A DNA stretch of 64,000 nucleotides from Oscheius tipulae. Taxonomy: Eukaryota; Nematoda; Chromadorea; Rhabditida; Rhabditidae. Below are positions 48,007 through 60,974 of this stretch, piece after piece. The notes beneath the pieces are model-generated. The model worked only from the letters and a program-made list of their open reading frames with translations. It was not told the DNA's origin and searched no databases. How positions within the stretch are numbered: position 1 is the stretch's first letter; the number at the start of each line of letters is the position of its first letter. The position numbers and the translations under genes were made by a program. The DNA is taken from positions 4,712,001-4,776,000 of the forward strand of contig JASJZH010000002.1 of the NCBI GenBank assembly GCA_037178975.1. Reading direction: 5' to 3'.

Positions 48007-49312
48007 ATGATGGTCATCCCGGTTAGTCAACACAAATTGATCAAGATTCGGAGAGTCAATCGTCGACTCCTGACTCTTTTGGCCTTGTACTCTGCCTTTG
48101 TCGCCACCATCACAAACATTCTAGGTATTTATCCCTATTTGTTGGCTAAATGAGTTTAGGAGCCACCACGAATTCCTGGCTATACACTTCGGAAGTTCTC
48201 AAATATTACGTGATGCCGAATATCACGGAAATTTGGGATATTGGCAATGAGCCCGTGTACTTCAAAAACGCCAGCTATGGACCCTGGCAGTTTTGCTGGC
48301 TTGATCGTAATGTTTTTGAGGATACTGCTAAAATAATGTTTCAGCTCTAACACCCTTTGAATGTCACGAGGTTCAATATCTTTTGGACGACGACCCCAGT
48401 GATGTGACTACTGGTGTTCAGCGTAAGTACATTCTTCTCATATCTGACACTAGCAAAGACTCAGAATCTGTTATCAATATGTCTCGGTTCCAGAGTCGAT
48501 CCGAAAAAGTTTCTACTTCATGATGACCGGAGCTGGCTTAAGTGTAGTCGGTCTCCTTCTTTCGGCAATCAGCTCAGTTCTACCCAATCCCTACGCATGT
48601 CTATTCCTAGCCACCATCATTCACATCAATGCTGGTCTGTTCCTCCCTTGTTCGGAGCAATTTAACCCTTCAGGAATAACTAACTTCCTCTGCATAATCG
48701 TCTTCATGTCGGCCGTTTCCAAAGAAGTAGGTTATAAAATTTATCCGGCCTCTGAGATGGATGATCCTCTATTTCATTACGACTATGGGTACTCTTTCCT
48801 GTTGCTCAAAGTGAGTCCTCCTATCTAATCTAATTGAGAGAAAAAAAGTTTTCCTTCCTACTCACGGAATCTGCCGCTTTGTTTTCAATTGTCGTCTATA
48901 TGGCCAAAAGAGACGAGAGGACGTTCAACCGATACAAGCTTAGGTCAATGCTCAATGTTCACAAGGTATCCCTTCACTTTTGAGGTTTTTGAACAGACTA
49001 AGATGTCTGAGGGATCGCCAAATGGAGACCGAGTTGTGGCCAGAGAAGCTGGCCATCATCCCCGGTTCAGACGGACTCCTCACAGTTCAATTAGTTCCTG
49101 TTCCGTCCCGACCCTCGATGAGTTGGCGCCAAAGCGTAGTTCCTTGTACAGTAACCCACTGACCCCCGTCAAAGAAGGGCCCGAAAAGGTAGGAGGCATA
49201 CTTTTTTGTCAAGTATTTCTTTCAGTTCCTGTCGGCTTCGCCATTCATGCGACGGAAACCCACGATTACTTCGCCGTTAGATCTTATGAACCCTACGGAA
49301 ACGTGTTTATAA
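48007..49312 (+). CDS. Stargazin-like TARP / calcium-channel gamma subunit
   Basis: Four-helix claudin-fold auxiliary subunit of AMPA receptors or calcium channels. TM1 is LLTLLALYSAFVATITNILG, followed by the extracellular TNSWLYTSEV, an N-glycosylation site (NITE) and YGPWQFCWLD with FECHEV. TM2 is SFYFMMTGAGLSVVGLLLSA, TM3 LFLATIIHINAGITNFLCII. The loop YPASEMDDPLFHYDYGYSF precedes TM4, LTESAALFSIVVYMAKRDER. The Ser/Pro/Arg-rich cytosolic tail (SSISSCSVPTLDELAPKRSS) ends ETCL. Thr at -2 and Leu at 0 form a class I PDZ ligand, as at the end of stargazin. Two ATGs (48007, 48010) compete for the start. The C. elegans relatives are stg-1 and stg-2; I cannot say which is the orthologue. Confidence 0.85.
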
Positions 49313-49313
49313 A

Positions 49314-49319
49314 TTTATT
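49314..49319 (-). other. Polyadenylation signal of F-spondin overlapping its stop
   Basis: On the minus strand the end of spon-1 reads tgaataaa: the A of the TGA stop is the first base of AATAAA. The stargazin-like stop codon (49310-49312, plus) lies 2 nt away, so the two convergent 3' ends must overlap. Confidence 0.6.
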
Positions 49320-52300
49320 CATGAACAAGCTCTTCCACAGCTTCGTGTCTCTGTTTCCGATTCTTGGCATTCGATCTCGCGCCATTCCGCATCCCTTCCT
49401 TTTGTCACTCGTCTTCTTCTGGTCTGTGTTCCGATTCCGCATGTATTGGGTCTGACAGAGCAGGGACTCCAACGAGTCCAGGGACTCACCAGACAGCCGG
49501 TCTGGGCTGAATAAAAGGTTTGAAAGGGTTAATATACAGACTTACGACAAGGACGTTGATCACACCGTAGCTCTTGGATCAAGTGTTCAGGACAAGAAGC
49601 ACCGCCGTTTCTGGGGAAAGTCTTAATCTGTCTGGTACGAGTCTTCTTTCCACGACCACAAGAGGCGGAACAGGCCCCCCAAGGAGTCCATTCCTGCATC
49701 TCACAGGGCACTGGATCACCTCCATCGTTGATCTGCTGGGTTCCGAACTCTTCAATCAGTTGGTGATTGGGAACTGAACTGGATGTGGAACATAGAGAGG
49801 AGTTCTTACCCAGAGCCTTGTTGTGGTCATGCCCAGCCAAGCAGATCCTCTTACACTCTTCCGAGGTCTCGAACTGGTTCCTGTTACCCTGATTTAGGCA
49901 TTGCTCGAAGTCTGACTATTTACCAACCTTACACCCGGTGTAGATGAATCTCTCGCAAGCGTTGGTCACATTATTGTACCAGTATCTCGGAAAAGTTCCA
50001 CCACATTGTCCTTCTGATTTTGGCTCGGCACAGATCTCTTCCGAGTTCTGTTCGATGAAGCGTCTGCAAGATTGCATGACACAAACGTCTTTCTCTTGTA
50101 GACTGATGTGAGAACATCTCTGAAAAGCATAATGTTGAGAAAATATTGAAAGTTTACCTGTTCGTGCTCGGCGTAGAAAAAGAGTCTAGTGCGGACGCGA
50201 ACACCGTCATCGCAGGAGGCGGAACATGGCGACCATTCTGACCAGGTAGTGGTGCGACACAGAGGATCTGGAGTAACGGAACAGTCATCTCCAGACTCTC
50301 CAACGCAGAGATCTTTCCTTTCCAACTCAATATGAGGACAGTCTGCTTCCTTTGTGGCAGGATTCGTGAACGCTCTTTTCCTGCTTCTAGTTCCATGTCC
50401 GCATGTCACACTGCATTCGCTCCAACTTTCCCAAGCTCCAACAGAACAACGTGAACTAAAGGCCGTGGAGTCTTCACATTCGTTGATCTTCGCATTGCAG
50501 AACTGTCTCTCGGAAGTCTGGCGATTGCACTTGAAGATCTGAGCTTTGACCGGGAAGACGAAGACTCTGCTCCTCATTCTGATACCCTTTCCACAAGTCG
50601 CGGAACAAAGCGACCACGGCTCCCACTCAGACATGAGACACTCTCTTCTGTCCTTGTACTCTTCGTCTTCTGAAGTGTTGGTAGAGTTGAAGGCATCTCG
50701 CCGGTACTCATCATCGGGTTGACAGCGACTTGATGTTACCTGAAAGAGTTATATGCTGCAGTTGATTATCTCCTACCTCGACTCTCTTCAAAACCAAGGT
50801 AGCCAGACTCGGAATCGTGTCGCTGTTTGTATTGTAGAACGGAGAAGCGGGGTCGTCTCTTGTCGTAATCCATCGAACAGGATCTCTCGGCTCGGATGGA
50901 GTATTGGGTGACTGGAAATTACTTGTCAACTAAATTTTAAAACTTTCAGTCGCGTTCTCGATGACTGTGGCAAAAGGTTCTATTCTCGTCGCTCCCGGCA
51001 TCGGTATCGTCGTGCTCGTCATCATCGCCCTTCTCTGCGCCGGACTCTTCTGTCTCCTCTTCTACATTTACTGGAGATTTTTCAGAGGAAGGGCTGACGA
51101 TACTCAGGTCAAAGGTATTATTATTTTTCACAATCAGATGAAAGGAACTTCAGAAAACAATGTAATGGGAGCAGCTCACGGTTGTCATCCGACTCAAGGT
51201 GCACCGTGAAAAGTACTCCAACTACCATCAAATAAACCGGGTTTAATCAAATATACCATGTAAGTTGGTCCAGAGTCAGTCCCGGCATCGAATGGCATCA
51301 GATTGAAGGTTTTTTCTTGCACCCAAGTACAGTCGGGCAGACAAAGATCGACAGCTGAGAGTCCAACACACCAATCCGGAGAAGGTCCGAACATTGTGGC
51401 CAATGAGACGAAATGATGGTATCTGGAATTTTTGTTCAATGAGGAGAAAGTGGACCCACTTATTCACAATAAATGACGAAGATGTTTTGCCTTGTACTTC
51501 GGGATACCAGAGACCTTTGACCTTCATCAGGGTTCGAACCTCTGCCGCCTAAGCACTCTCTGAATGTTTGTGGAGGATACCATACCCACCTTCTCCTTAG
51601 CCTCAATCTCAGCCTTGTATGTATTACCCCATTCGGCAATCTCTTTCATCCCATCAGTAGACGGTTCTCCGATCTTCCAGAGAGTATAGTTCGATGAATG
51701 CGAGGCTCCCAACATGTCCGTGAAATGAGTCAGATGCTCCACTGAAAGTGGAATTTCAAAGAAATTTATAAAACTCACGAGTAGGAAAGTCAAGTGGATG
51801 GGTCTCCTTACTCCAAAGACCTGTGAACTCAAGAGTATACTTAGCTGTATCACAGGCACAACATTCATTGCTTCCAGAAGAAGGAGCTTGGGTTGTAGCC
51901 AGTTGGTAGCCACCTAGATTGTGTGAACTGTCAGAAGAACGTTGGTCCAGTACCCTTGATACAGATCCGCTTGGTCAGTTGACTGTCCTCAGCATACCAC
52001 ACATACTTCGACTCGATAACAGAAGCACGGAGAAGAACACATCCTGTCACAATCTGAATTGTGTTTAGACTCTTACAAATAACAGAAATCGTACCTCTGG
52101 AGCCTTCCAGACAGTATGAACCGAGGTTTTTGGTCTCAGATGGGAATGACTCACACCGGCAGTCCGGCAACCGGGAGAGACTCGGGCATCGCCTTTTCCT
52201 TTTTCAACCTGAACATATCTCTACTACTGAATTGCTTCAGTCTTACTTCAAACCGTCCAGCCGGACTTTCATCCTCGAATTCGGCAGTTAGAACAAATCC

Positions 52301-52567
52301 TCTGAATGTCTGCACAGTGAACTGGGTCCGCCATCCGCGAATGGAAACTAAATGTTTTTTTTAGAATCAAAAAGACTGTTTACTTTTGTATTTCTGTCCG
52401 GGAATGAATCCGGCTGTTCCGTTGTCGCCTCCAGCAGTGGCGGCATCAATCTCCACTACATACCCATTATTCCCAGGTCGTTTGTCTCCTTTGGCTTCGT
52501 AGGGACGTCGAGTACAAGGAGACTGACAAAGTGCCAAGAATGGCAGAAGGAGAAAATAGAGAATCAT
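49319..52567 (-). CDS. spon-1: F-spondin (reeler, spondin, TSP1 and Kunitz domains)
   Basis: Secreted matrix protein acting in axon guidance and cell attachment. Signal peptide MILYFLLLPFLALCQS; reeler domain from CTRRPYEAKGDK and FVLTAEFEDESPAG; spondin_N domain with WYAEDSQLTKRICIKG, HLTHFTDMLGASHSSNYTLW and DWCVGLSAVDLCLPDCTW plus FDAGTDSGPTYM. Thrombospondin repeats follow: EWEPWSLCSATCGKGIRMRS, AWESWSECSVTCGHGTRSRK and TWSEWSPCSASCDDGVRVRT. A Kunitz domain (CGGTFPRYWYNNVTNACERF...GCKG) comes next. Two more TSP1 repeats complete the protein (EWTPWGACSASCGRGKKTRT and PWTRWSPCSVRPNTCGIGTQ), which ends CGRACS. The Kunitz insertion among the TSP repeats fits nematode SPON-1 as I recall it. 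Intron 50912-51256 contains an antisense ORF. Confidence 0.93.
50961..51209 (+). CDS. Small single-pass membrane protein nested in a spon-1 intron
   Basis: An 82-codon open frame: MTVAKGSILVAPGIGIVVLV, IIALLCAGLFCLLFYIYWRF, then a basic stop-transfer FRGRADD and a short tail ending HPTQGAP. The helix flanked by Trp/Arg/Phe is typical of a type III or tail-anchored protein. An AG (aactttcag, ending 50949) 11 nt before the ATG fits a trans-splice site. A 30-nt GT..AG segment in the tail could be retained or removed without changing frame. No known family. Confidence 0.5.
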   Translation: MTVAKGSILVAPGIGIVVLVIIALLCAGLFCLLFYIYWRFFRGRADDTQVKGIIIFHNQMKGTSENNVMGAAHGCHPTQGAP

Positions 52568-52775
52568 GGGGATGGCATCCAGGGGTCAGACGAAGGGCCA
52601 GCTGAGGGCAAAGAGGTCTGGCCAAAGAGGAGCAACTGCTGCCAAGGGCTGGATTAATGACCGTCCGACCTTGTCTTTCGAAGACAGCTGTACATCTAAC
52701 GCTTTATTTCGCACCCGTACCAACTCAGAAAAAGACTACAAGCTCGTAAAACTATGACAAGATAATAAATAGATA

Positions 52776-55700
52776 CTACCGGTCAGAGGTCATGAATTTC
52801 TGGACGTCAAATTGTTCTTCGTACTGCGAGTCATCCCAGAGCTCCTCCAACTTCCAAAGATCGCCAGCGTCTCCGGCAGCTGCTGCAGTTTTTACTCGTT
52901 TCTTCGCCGGCTCAGCAACAGTTCCAGCTTTCTCTAGAGACAGGGTTTGCATCAGCTGATCCGTATTCATCTCTTGGAGACGGTTGTCAGCTCCAATCAC
53001 CACCTAACATAGGTTACTACAGTTTAGGAGAAGCGACTGTAGACTTACATCAGCAGTGTCTTGCTTGAACTTTTGCAGACCCATGACTCGTTCCTCGACT
53101 GTTCCTTTGGTTATGAGACGGTACACATTAACCTTTCGGGTCTGACCGAGACGATGAGCTCTGTCCATTGCTTGAACGTCTTTCGAGGGATTAAAGTCGT
53201 GGTCGACAAAGATTACCATGTCAGCTCCAGTGAGATTCAGACCTACTCCTCCAATCTGAAAAAAACAATGATTTCTCGTTCAATCTCGTGAGGAAAGAAA
53301 ACTTCTTGAAAAGCTACTCACATTGGTTGTCAGGACGAGAACGTCGATTGAATGATCAGAGTTAAAACGATCTACAATCCCTTGTCTCAAGTGTGGTGGC
53401 ACACCTCCATGGAGAACCAAATAGGAGACTGGAGCTCCCAAAGATCCACTGAAACTGTTTAGTACACTGAAATGAACAAACAAACTTTTCCAGAGCGTAT
53501 GTGATCAGATCAACAGATGCCTTCCACTGACAGAAAATCAGTGCTCGATGAGGAATCTCGATCACGGGAACAACGTCAACGACCTCTTCCGTCTCGAGCA
53601 GATTGCGCTGTGGGATGATTCCACACTCTTCGAGGATGTGTCCGAGAGCCTGGAGCTTTCCCGAGGTTGCTTCTCTGGTAGCTTTGGCCAGAATCTCAGG
53701 CGGTGCCTGGATTCTCTCCAGTACTTCTCTCAGCAAGAATGGGTGATCGACCAGTCTTCGAAGACATTGGAATGTTTGGAGTGGAGTGAGAAGGTTCTCC
53801 CCTTCTTGAATCTCTTTCTTAGTACAGGTTTTTTCCATGACGAACGAGTACAACTCCTGCTGATCCTCGGTCAGATAACACTCGTAGTCTTGAAGCTGTT
53901 TCGGTGGAAGATCTTGCAGAACCTCTGATTTGAGACGTCTCAAGGCGAAAGGAAGAATAACTTGATGAAGCTGCTGAAGAGTCTGCTGTCCTCGCTGGAT
54001 CTCTTCGGGGGTCGCCTTCGGGTTGCGACATTTCATCACAAACTTGAGATATTTCTGTCGGAAGTACTTCTCATCTCCAAGGTATCCAGGCATGAGCCAG
54101 GCGAAGAGTGCCCACAAATCTGCTGGGCTGTTCTGAACAGGAGTTCCAGATAGAATAAGTCGACTATAAGCTCGCAGCTCATTTGCGGCCTTCCAGACCG
54201 CAGACTTCGGATTTCTCATGACGTGACCCTCGTCAAGAACCACGTAGTTCCAAACTTGGCGTCTAAAATGAGACATCAAGGCAACAAACGATATAGACTT
54301 ACGCGAATCTCCCTGCCTTCAGGTCCTCGTAGGAAACCACGAGAATTTCTCTCTTTCCAAGAGGAAAGCTCTCGACCTTAGCTGCCGGAGTTCTATCTGG
54401 GAAGAAGCAACTCCATTCCTGGACCCAGTGGTCGACTAGGGTTCGTGGGCAGACTACCAGAGAACAGACTGCTGTCTTGTCTGAACATGGAAGCTTTTTG
54501 ATGAAGAGTAGAAACTACCTTGATCGTGAGACATGGCTATAGCGCAGAGAGTCTGGAGAGTCTTTCCCAGACCCATGTCGTCAGCCAGGATTCCGTTCAG
54601 GCCGTAGCGACGCAGGAAGCGGAGCCACGTAATACCTTCCTAAGGTTTTCGCTTACTAACATTACAAAAGTGGACGTACAATCTGGTAGTGTCGAAGAGA
54701 AATAGAAGAGATGAGTCCGGTAATTTGTGATTTGTCCACTGGCGGCAAACTCGACGGATTGCTGAGGACCAGAATGAAATCTCGGTTGTTTGTTCGTGCT
54801 TCTTCGATTCTGGGATCCAGCTCCTCGATGGGTCTGATTGAATCCTCCAGTGACAATAAGGGAACCATTTTCCTAAAGGCTTCTCCAGCACAGTCGCGAA
54901 TCTGTGGGTCTTTGTCAGCCAGTCTTGGGAATATCAACGGGGCAAAGAGAGGAACCAGACGGTTCAGATTATTCTGTACGAGCAAGGCAATGGCTTCGAC
55001 AGCTCCCCTTCTCCCATTGTTATTGTTCAAATCGGCCAGCATAGTCGTCAACGGCTCATAGAACTGCGAAATTGCTGAGCCTGTCCTCGCACGGACGTAT
55101 GTAGAAACAGCTTTGGCTCCGGCGAACCTAAAAGTGCCTTTGAATATCAAACAGATACAAAGCTACCTCCAAGCGGGATTGTCGCTCTGTACCAACTCAA
55201 GTATCTTCCTCAATGTGAATTCTGTCAGAGGCGGACAGTACCTCTGCCAAAAACAATTCTGTAGTTCAAAAGCAACGATGATTTTCTGAAAGTTTGGAAC
55301 TAACATGACAAAAATTGGATCTACTTCAATGTTTTTGGTCTCTTCTACCTGGATGAGTTGATAGAATTCGGGAACGATGTTGGCATCGATCGTTGTGAGG
55401 AAGAGCTAAATGTTTCATCGTGTTTCAAATATAACAAGAAGTTACGTGAAGCATGAGCTCGGCATTTTGACTCGAGAAGTGGTATTTTTGATCTCCCAGT
55501 CCGAGAGCATAAAGATAGTAGATCTGATCCTGCTTGCCAACCCAGTCCGCGGTTTTTGGAATTCGAAAGTTACATGAGATGAAGGCAGTCAAAGCTCGTT
55601 CCAAGATCTTCACGTGAGGTTTGGGATTCCTCGTATAGGTCATGGCAATCATCATCGGAATGGAGAACTTGTAGACCTCGCAGGAAACATTGATGTTCTC

Positions 55701-58700
55701 TTCCATCTGGAGACAGTCGACCAGTGGTCTGATCATCGGAGTCATCTTTTCCGTGCAGAATTGGAAGGTGAAGAGGGCGGAGCTCATGAAAGAGTAGACT
55801 CGGGCTGTATTGGCTCGAATTTTCAACTTGGCAGCCTCCACAACTCTGATCATCAGCTCGTACTTGCACTGGAGATCGTCTCGATCAATCTGTCGGAGAC
55901 TGAGATTCATCGCCAGATCGTAAGCAGCTCTGGCTAGATCTTCAGTCGAGGTATCTTCTTGATTCAGCGGCAATTGATTACGCTCAACACCGACTTTTGT
56001 GCAGGCTCGAACAAACTCATTACATTCCTGAAACATTTCTTTATTATGTTGGAAAGAATTTGCTACCTGTGTCAACTGCTCCACGGCCATTTGAACCTCG
56101 ACAAACTGTCTGGCTGGCTGGTAGATGAACTCGTAGATGACGGTTTGAATGCTAGCCGGTCTGCTGACGACAACATTCTTCCTGAGCTCGTATTCTCGAA
56201 GATGAGCAGCCCAAGCGTTTAGAATAACAGCTGTTCCCAGCAACTCATACATTGAAGTGGTGTTGACGACCTTGTTCATCATTAGAAATTGAATTGAATG
56301 AGATCTGGAAAGAGTTTTGTGTAAGTGAAAAATTAGCTCTTACATCGACTGATTGTCCAGCATGACCATTTCTGCTTCATTGAAGGCTTGGAGAAGAATA
56401 GCTAGCATTTTTCCAGAAATGAGCTTCCGATTCATGAAAGCCTCGTCCTTTTCACTGTAAGAAATGTATTACTCTTGTGTATCTGACATTCACCTGTCAT
56501 TGAGAGTGTCCACTTCTTCACTGCACATGGCTTTTCTGAAGTCCTCTCCCTCATCCTCTTGTTCTTCGTTGGCTTTCTTCTTGGTCATGAACTGAGCCTC
56601 GAAACGTCGTCGCTCTGAAGCCGATTCCAAATTTGACTCGATGACGTCGATCCTCGGGCTCCTGTGTTCCAGTTCTAGACATCTTACCCACTTGTCCAGA
56701 CTCCTTGCCAGTGGCTCGCAAGTCTGCAGCTTGACTCTAAAATACGAATTTAAAAAGAAATGTCTCCTTTCTCACCTGTACAAGTCAGCAATGTAGACGA
56801 CATAGTGAACCATGAGACTCATGATCCGATCACTTTCGTCCGACTTTGGAATAAACATGAATATCCTATAGAAGTCCTTGATTATCCGGTAGATGTGCTC
56901 CTGTTTCAGATCGAAGTCCGTCTCTTGAACTTCAGTTCCATCCCTTTTCTGATCCTCAATCTCGACATAACGTCTTTTGATTGATTCGTGGACAAGATTG
57001 GCGATTTGCCCTGCTCGAGACTGGTACAATGGATCCAGAAGTGAGGTTATGAGAACAGTTTGATCGCTAAAGGATTGGTGTGAGAAAGTCTTTTTACGTT
57101 CCTACCTGGTCAGTCTGGCCTTCTGATTAGAGTCTAACCATTGTCCTGTGATCCGCAGCAGATCCATGATCAGATTCTCGTTGTCAGAGTTTTCCTGAAT
57201 CTCTTTGTGAAAGACGAAGAACAGAGAACTTACGATAAGATTGTCTTTTCCGTAGAGTTCCCAGACGTTCTTCATAATATCTTCAACAAGATTTTCTCTT
57301 CGGTCAAGAGATTTGTTTTGAACTATCGAGCCGAGAGCGTAGACGGCTGAGGAAACTACCTGAATACTTCGACAATTCTCTCAGAAAAAGAGAACTACCT
57401 CATCGACTCCTCCCGTCGAATGTTCTATCAGGGTCGTTGACACAAGATTGAACAGTCCTTCAATTTCTGAGAAGTTACGTGCAATGGAGAAAAAGTACTT
57501 CAAGACAAGAAGAGCACTTTGTTGACAGGGCCACTAAACTTTTTTTTCGATTAATGAGGTGCGAACTCTTACATGTTGGTCGAAGACGAGCAAAGATTCC
57601 ACGTGTTTCAGGATCAGAGCTTTCCTACAGGACCCTGTCATATATCGGAGAGTATTTGAGATCACCTGGGCACAGGTTTCACGAACCGGCACAACAGAAC
57701 TTCTGCCTGAAGTGGTTTCGTAGGGGAGAAAGGGATAGGCTTACCAGAGGCATAATCGGCGAAGCGGTCAAGAACAAGAACTTCAAATAGTTCAAGAAGA
57801 GACTTGTCCAGAAGTTTTGGCGGAATTCTCAAATAAAATGGTATAAATTTAGTGCTGAATACTCACAGAACAGTGTGAGAGGCGCAGATCTGGTTGAGAG
57901 CCAAGGCCATTCCATGTCGACAGTTCCAGTCGGAGTTTTTTAGCTGGGACAGGAGTCTATGTGCCCATATAAGACATTTTAACGGTTGCTTACCTCAACA
58001 CAAGGTAGAGAACCGCTCGCCGTTCTGGTAACTGCTCGGAATCACTAGTATCTTCTGTAGGAATAAAGTAATCCTTCTCTAGCTCAATCTTCGGCTTCTT
58101 CTCTCCATTGGATCTGGGAAACTCTTCGATTTTCTCCAGCTTGACATCTTTCTCCGAGAGGAAGTTTTGCTGAACAGATGACAAAGAATAGGAAGGGAAA
58201 TGAACACTTACAACTGAGATGCCGGTGATTCGGATGTTGTCCAGCTCCAGAAACTTGTTCAGTTCTTCCCTCCTCTCCTCCTCGGTGTACTCTTTGTTGT
58301 CTATTTGGATGTTGTCGGTCCTAAGATCTCCCAGTAGTAAAACCCAAAACCCAATCGAACTCACGAGGTCAACTGTTCATTCTGTGTGAAAACATTCAAG
58401 ACGTTGAAGTTGACCAAATCTTCGGATATTGACTCTTCTTTTAGCTCGGCTACTCCCGTCTTTTCTACAGATTCTAGCATATACGAAAGAGCTTCAGCTG
58501 CAGCTCTTCGTGCATCCCAATTGCTCGAAGTCAGGTGTTTGAAAAGCACCTAGAAATTACTCTTATCCTCTGTTTAACCCAAATACTCACATCTACAGCA
58601 GTCTGATCACATATGGAAAACTTGCCGAAGGCTCTGGCAGCCTCGGTACGAACTACGGAATTTTTGGCATCTAGAAAAGCACCGACTTGGTTTACCCGAC

Positions 58701-58873
58701 TCTCAGTCATCGAGAAATTACCTGAAAAGAGGGGTTTTTAGAATAACATAGTTCAAATCAAAATTATAATACAGCCCGTTCCTCTGAAAATATTAATAGG
58801 AGGGGCAAAAAGCAGTACGCAAAATGTACTCACTGTGCTTTTGAACGCACCAGCGTCTAGGAGCACTAACCAT
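52776..58873 (-). CDS. BTAF1: BTAF1/Mot1, TBP-removing SNF2-family ATPase
   Basis: BTAF1 strips TATA-binding protein from DNA. The start [13 protein letters not shown] (58873) is followed by [20 protein letters not shown] and many HEAT-type helices, for example [37 protein letters not shown] and [20 protein letters not shown]. The C-terminal ATPase has [20 protein letters not shown] (Walker A), [20 protein letters not shown] (DEGH box), [40 protein letters not shown] and [20 protein letters not shown]. It ends [10 protein letters not shown] after [12 protein letters not shown]. About 20 short introns; all helicase motifs are intact. It sits 178 nt downstream of PARG and 208 nt upstream of spon-1 on the same strand. 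Confidence 0.95.
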
Positions 58874-59050
58874 GGCTGTCCGTGGAAGGAAAAGCTATTC
58901 CAATTTACAAAACATCGATATTTCTCAAAAAGAAACCTAGTCCCGTGGATATTATGCTTCTTTTATGTTAACAGAGCTTAGCTTGTTTGTCGGAGATTAC
59001 TAATAAGAAGTCCAGAACTTTCTGATAATCATAAAGAAACAAGTAACACT

Positions 59051-60711
59051 TTATTTTCGATCAATCAAAACATCGAGCTGGCTGTCAATGTATGTGAAAA
59101 GATCCGTATCCTTATCGGTTTCGGAGAACTCTTTAAAACTCAACACCATTCGAAGAAGTCGTTCTGGAAAAGGGAATGTATAAGAGTTAGACATTTAACG
59201 AACCGATTGAAACTCCGTTTCCTGTCAGCTTGAGATGAAGATTTCGTAGACGATTGCTCAGATCAACGTCGTCGAAAGTGAAATAGACCATTTTAGTTCT
59301 GCGATGCGCCGAGGCAGCGATCAGCTGTATCAAACTTTTCATCTGCTTGTTTCCTCTGTAAACTCCGCAGCCCCAGTTTCCGGTGGCAATCGGTCTGTTC
59401 AGATCGTCGTGATGAGCAAAAGCACAGTAGGCCTTGACGAGTTCACGGTAGATGGGTCTCTCTTCGAACTGATACTCGGGTTTCTGACCGAACTTCATCG
59501 CGTTGATGGCCATAACCTCACTGAGACATCTTTTGAATTTGTCTCTTTCGCTAACTCTTGGGAAGTCCCGTCTTGCGAACTTGAAATCGTCACCGTAGCC
59601 TGTGTAGTCGTTGAACCTCCAACTGCCGATGATCGAAATGGCTGTTCGATCGTCCATTCTTTCGCAAATGAGCATAGAGACGAGCAGTTCTGGAGAGAGA
59701 ACGAAGCGAATCTCTTCCTGAATTTGTGTTGTCTTTGAAAACTTCCCAGCTACCTGAACACAGCCTGCATTGAGAACTCCACCGCCGATGTACTGATTCG
59801 CAAAGTCAATCTCTATCATCTTGTCCTCAGTATCTTCGATCCGCCCCTTCTCATGAACTTCGAGATCACATAGTTTCCAGTCCATCGTCAAGAATTGATC
59901 TTCGACATGCTCTTCCAAATGATGCTGACGAATAGTGATGAGTCCATCCGGCACTGGAAACATTTTTAATAGAGACTCATTGATAGGAACCAACTGTTTT
60001 GAAGAACGGCATCGAAGTAGTGAAAAAGACATTTGATCTTCTCTATCTTGCATCTCCGCCCAATGATATACATCCTTTCAAAGTTGAAGTAAGTCTTGCG
60101 CCATCTCAAATCGAAGGGAGGTTCAGGGAATGTACAGAAGAAGGCGTTGGCCAAGAGACAAGCTGCCTGTTCCTGACTCATGGTAACTGAGCCAGCAGTT
60201 CCGTGGAGAAGACGAGGAATCGGCTGAGATCTTTTGTCAGACAAGCAATAAGGCTTGCAGTACCTTTTTAAAAAGATCAGTTAGTCTGAGAGCGAGTTTC
60301 ACCATTCCTGGAATAACGTTCTCCAAGTAGTGAGCCTGAAGTTTATCACTCAGATGATTCTTGTTGAAGAGATCATGTAGGTAATGAAAACGGAGATCAT
60401 GTGTTCGATACGAGTCGATGATGTTCTGAAAGTATATATTGCCCCATGTGTATCTACCTACAACGCACCGTAACATCCTCGATACAGCTCTGAGGAACCA
60501 AAAGACTGGTCAATTTACGATCTACTCCTTGTGGAGCACATGTGGAAAACGGCAAGCGGACATTCCTCGTATCATTCCAGCTTAAAGTGGCGTCAACACA
60601 GTCACCGCACAAAGGTGTTGGGAGGCTTCCCTTGAAGAGAGAGGAAAGATCGATAAGCAAGTGATCGTTGCGATCAAGATTGTCGAGATCCGGGAGAAGA
60701 GTGACCGTCAT
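59051..60711 (-). CDS. PARG: Poly(ADP-ribose) glycohydrolase (PARG)
   Basis: PARG removes poly(ADP-ribose) after DNA damage. From ATG 60711: MTVTLLPDLDNLDRNDHLLI, VRLPFSTCAPQGVDRKLTSL, YLENVIPGMVKLALRLTDLF, SVTMSQEQAACLLANAFFCT and RWRKTYFNFERMY. The catalytic PARG signature is GGGVLNAGCVQEEIRF, with the adjacent acidic pair at the active site. Next come FVLSPELLVSMLICERM, SWRFNDYTGYGDDFKF, ATGNWGCGVYRGNKQMKSLI and a C-terminal KDTDLFTYIDSQLDVLIDRK. An additional 5' exon (60738-60950, containing PPISINLPFDSFLQENDNMT and DYALLCNMASPKYLIYGLL) can be joined upstream and may be the true N-terminus; it has no ATG at its start. The retroelement lies directly 5' of it. Confidence 0.93.
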
Positions 60712-60974
60712 TCTGAAGAGCAGTGAATAGTTCCTGTTCTTACGAGAAGTCCGTATATGAGATACTTTGGAGACGCCATGTTGCACAACAGTGCGTAATC
60801 TTCCAAAAAAGCCGGGGCACATGTGGTCATATTGTCGTTTTCTTGTAAGAACGAATCAAACGGGAGATTGATGCTAATCGGTGGTAAATGTAGCTGTTTA
60901 GGCGTTTCGGGAGGAGTTTTCTCAGTTGAAAGAATATTTTGAGCGACCAACTTAGAGAATCGTTGATTGGAGGA

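Noticed and set aside
51520-51545. ggttcgaacc resembling a tRNA B box
   Set aside because: It lies in the spondin domain coding sequence and no A box or cloverleaf fits around it.
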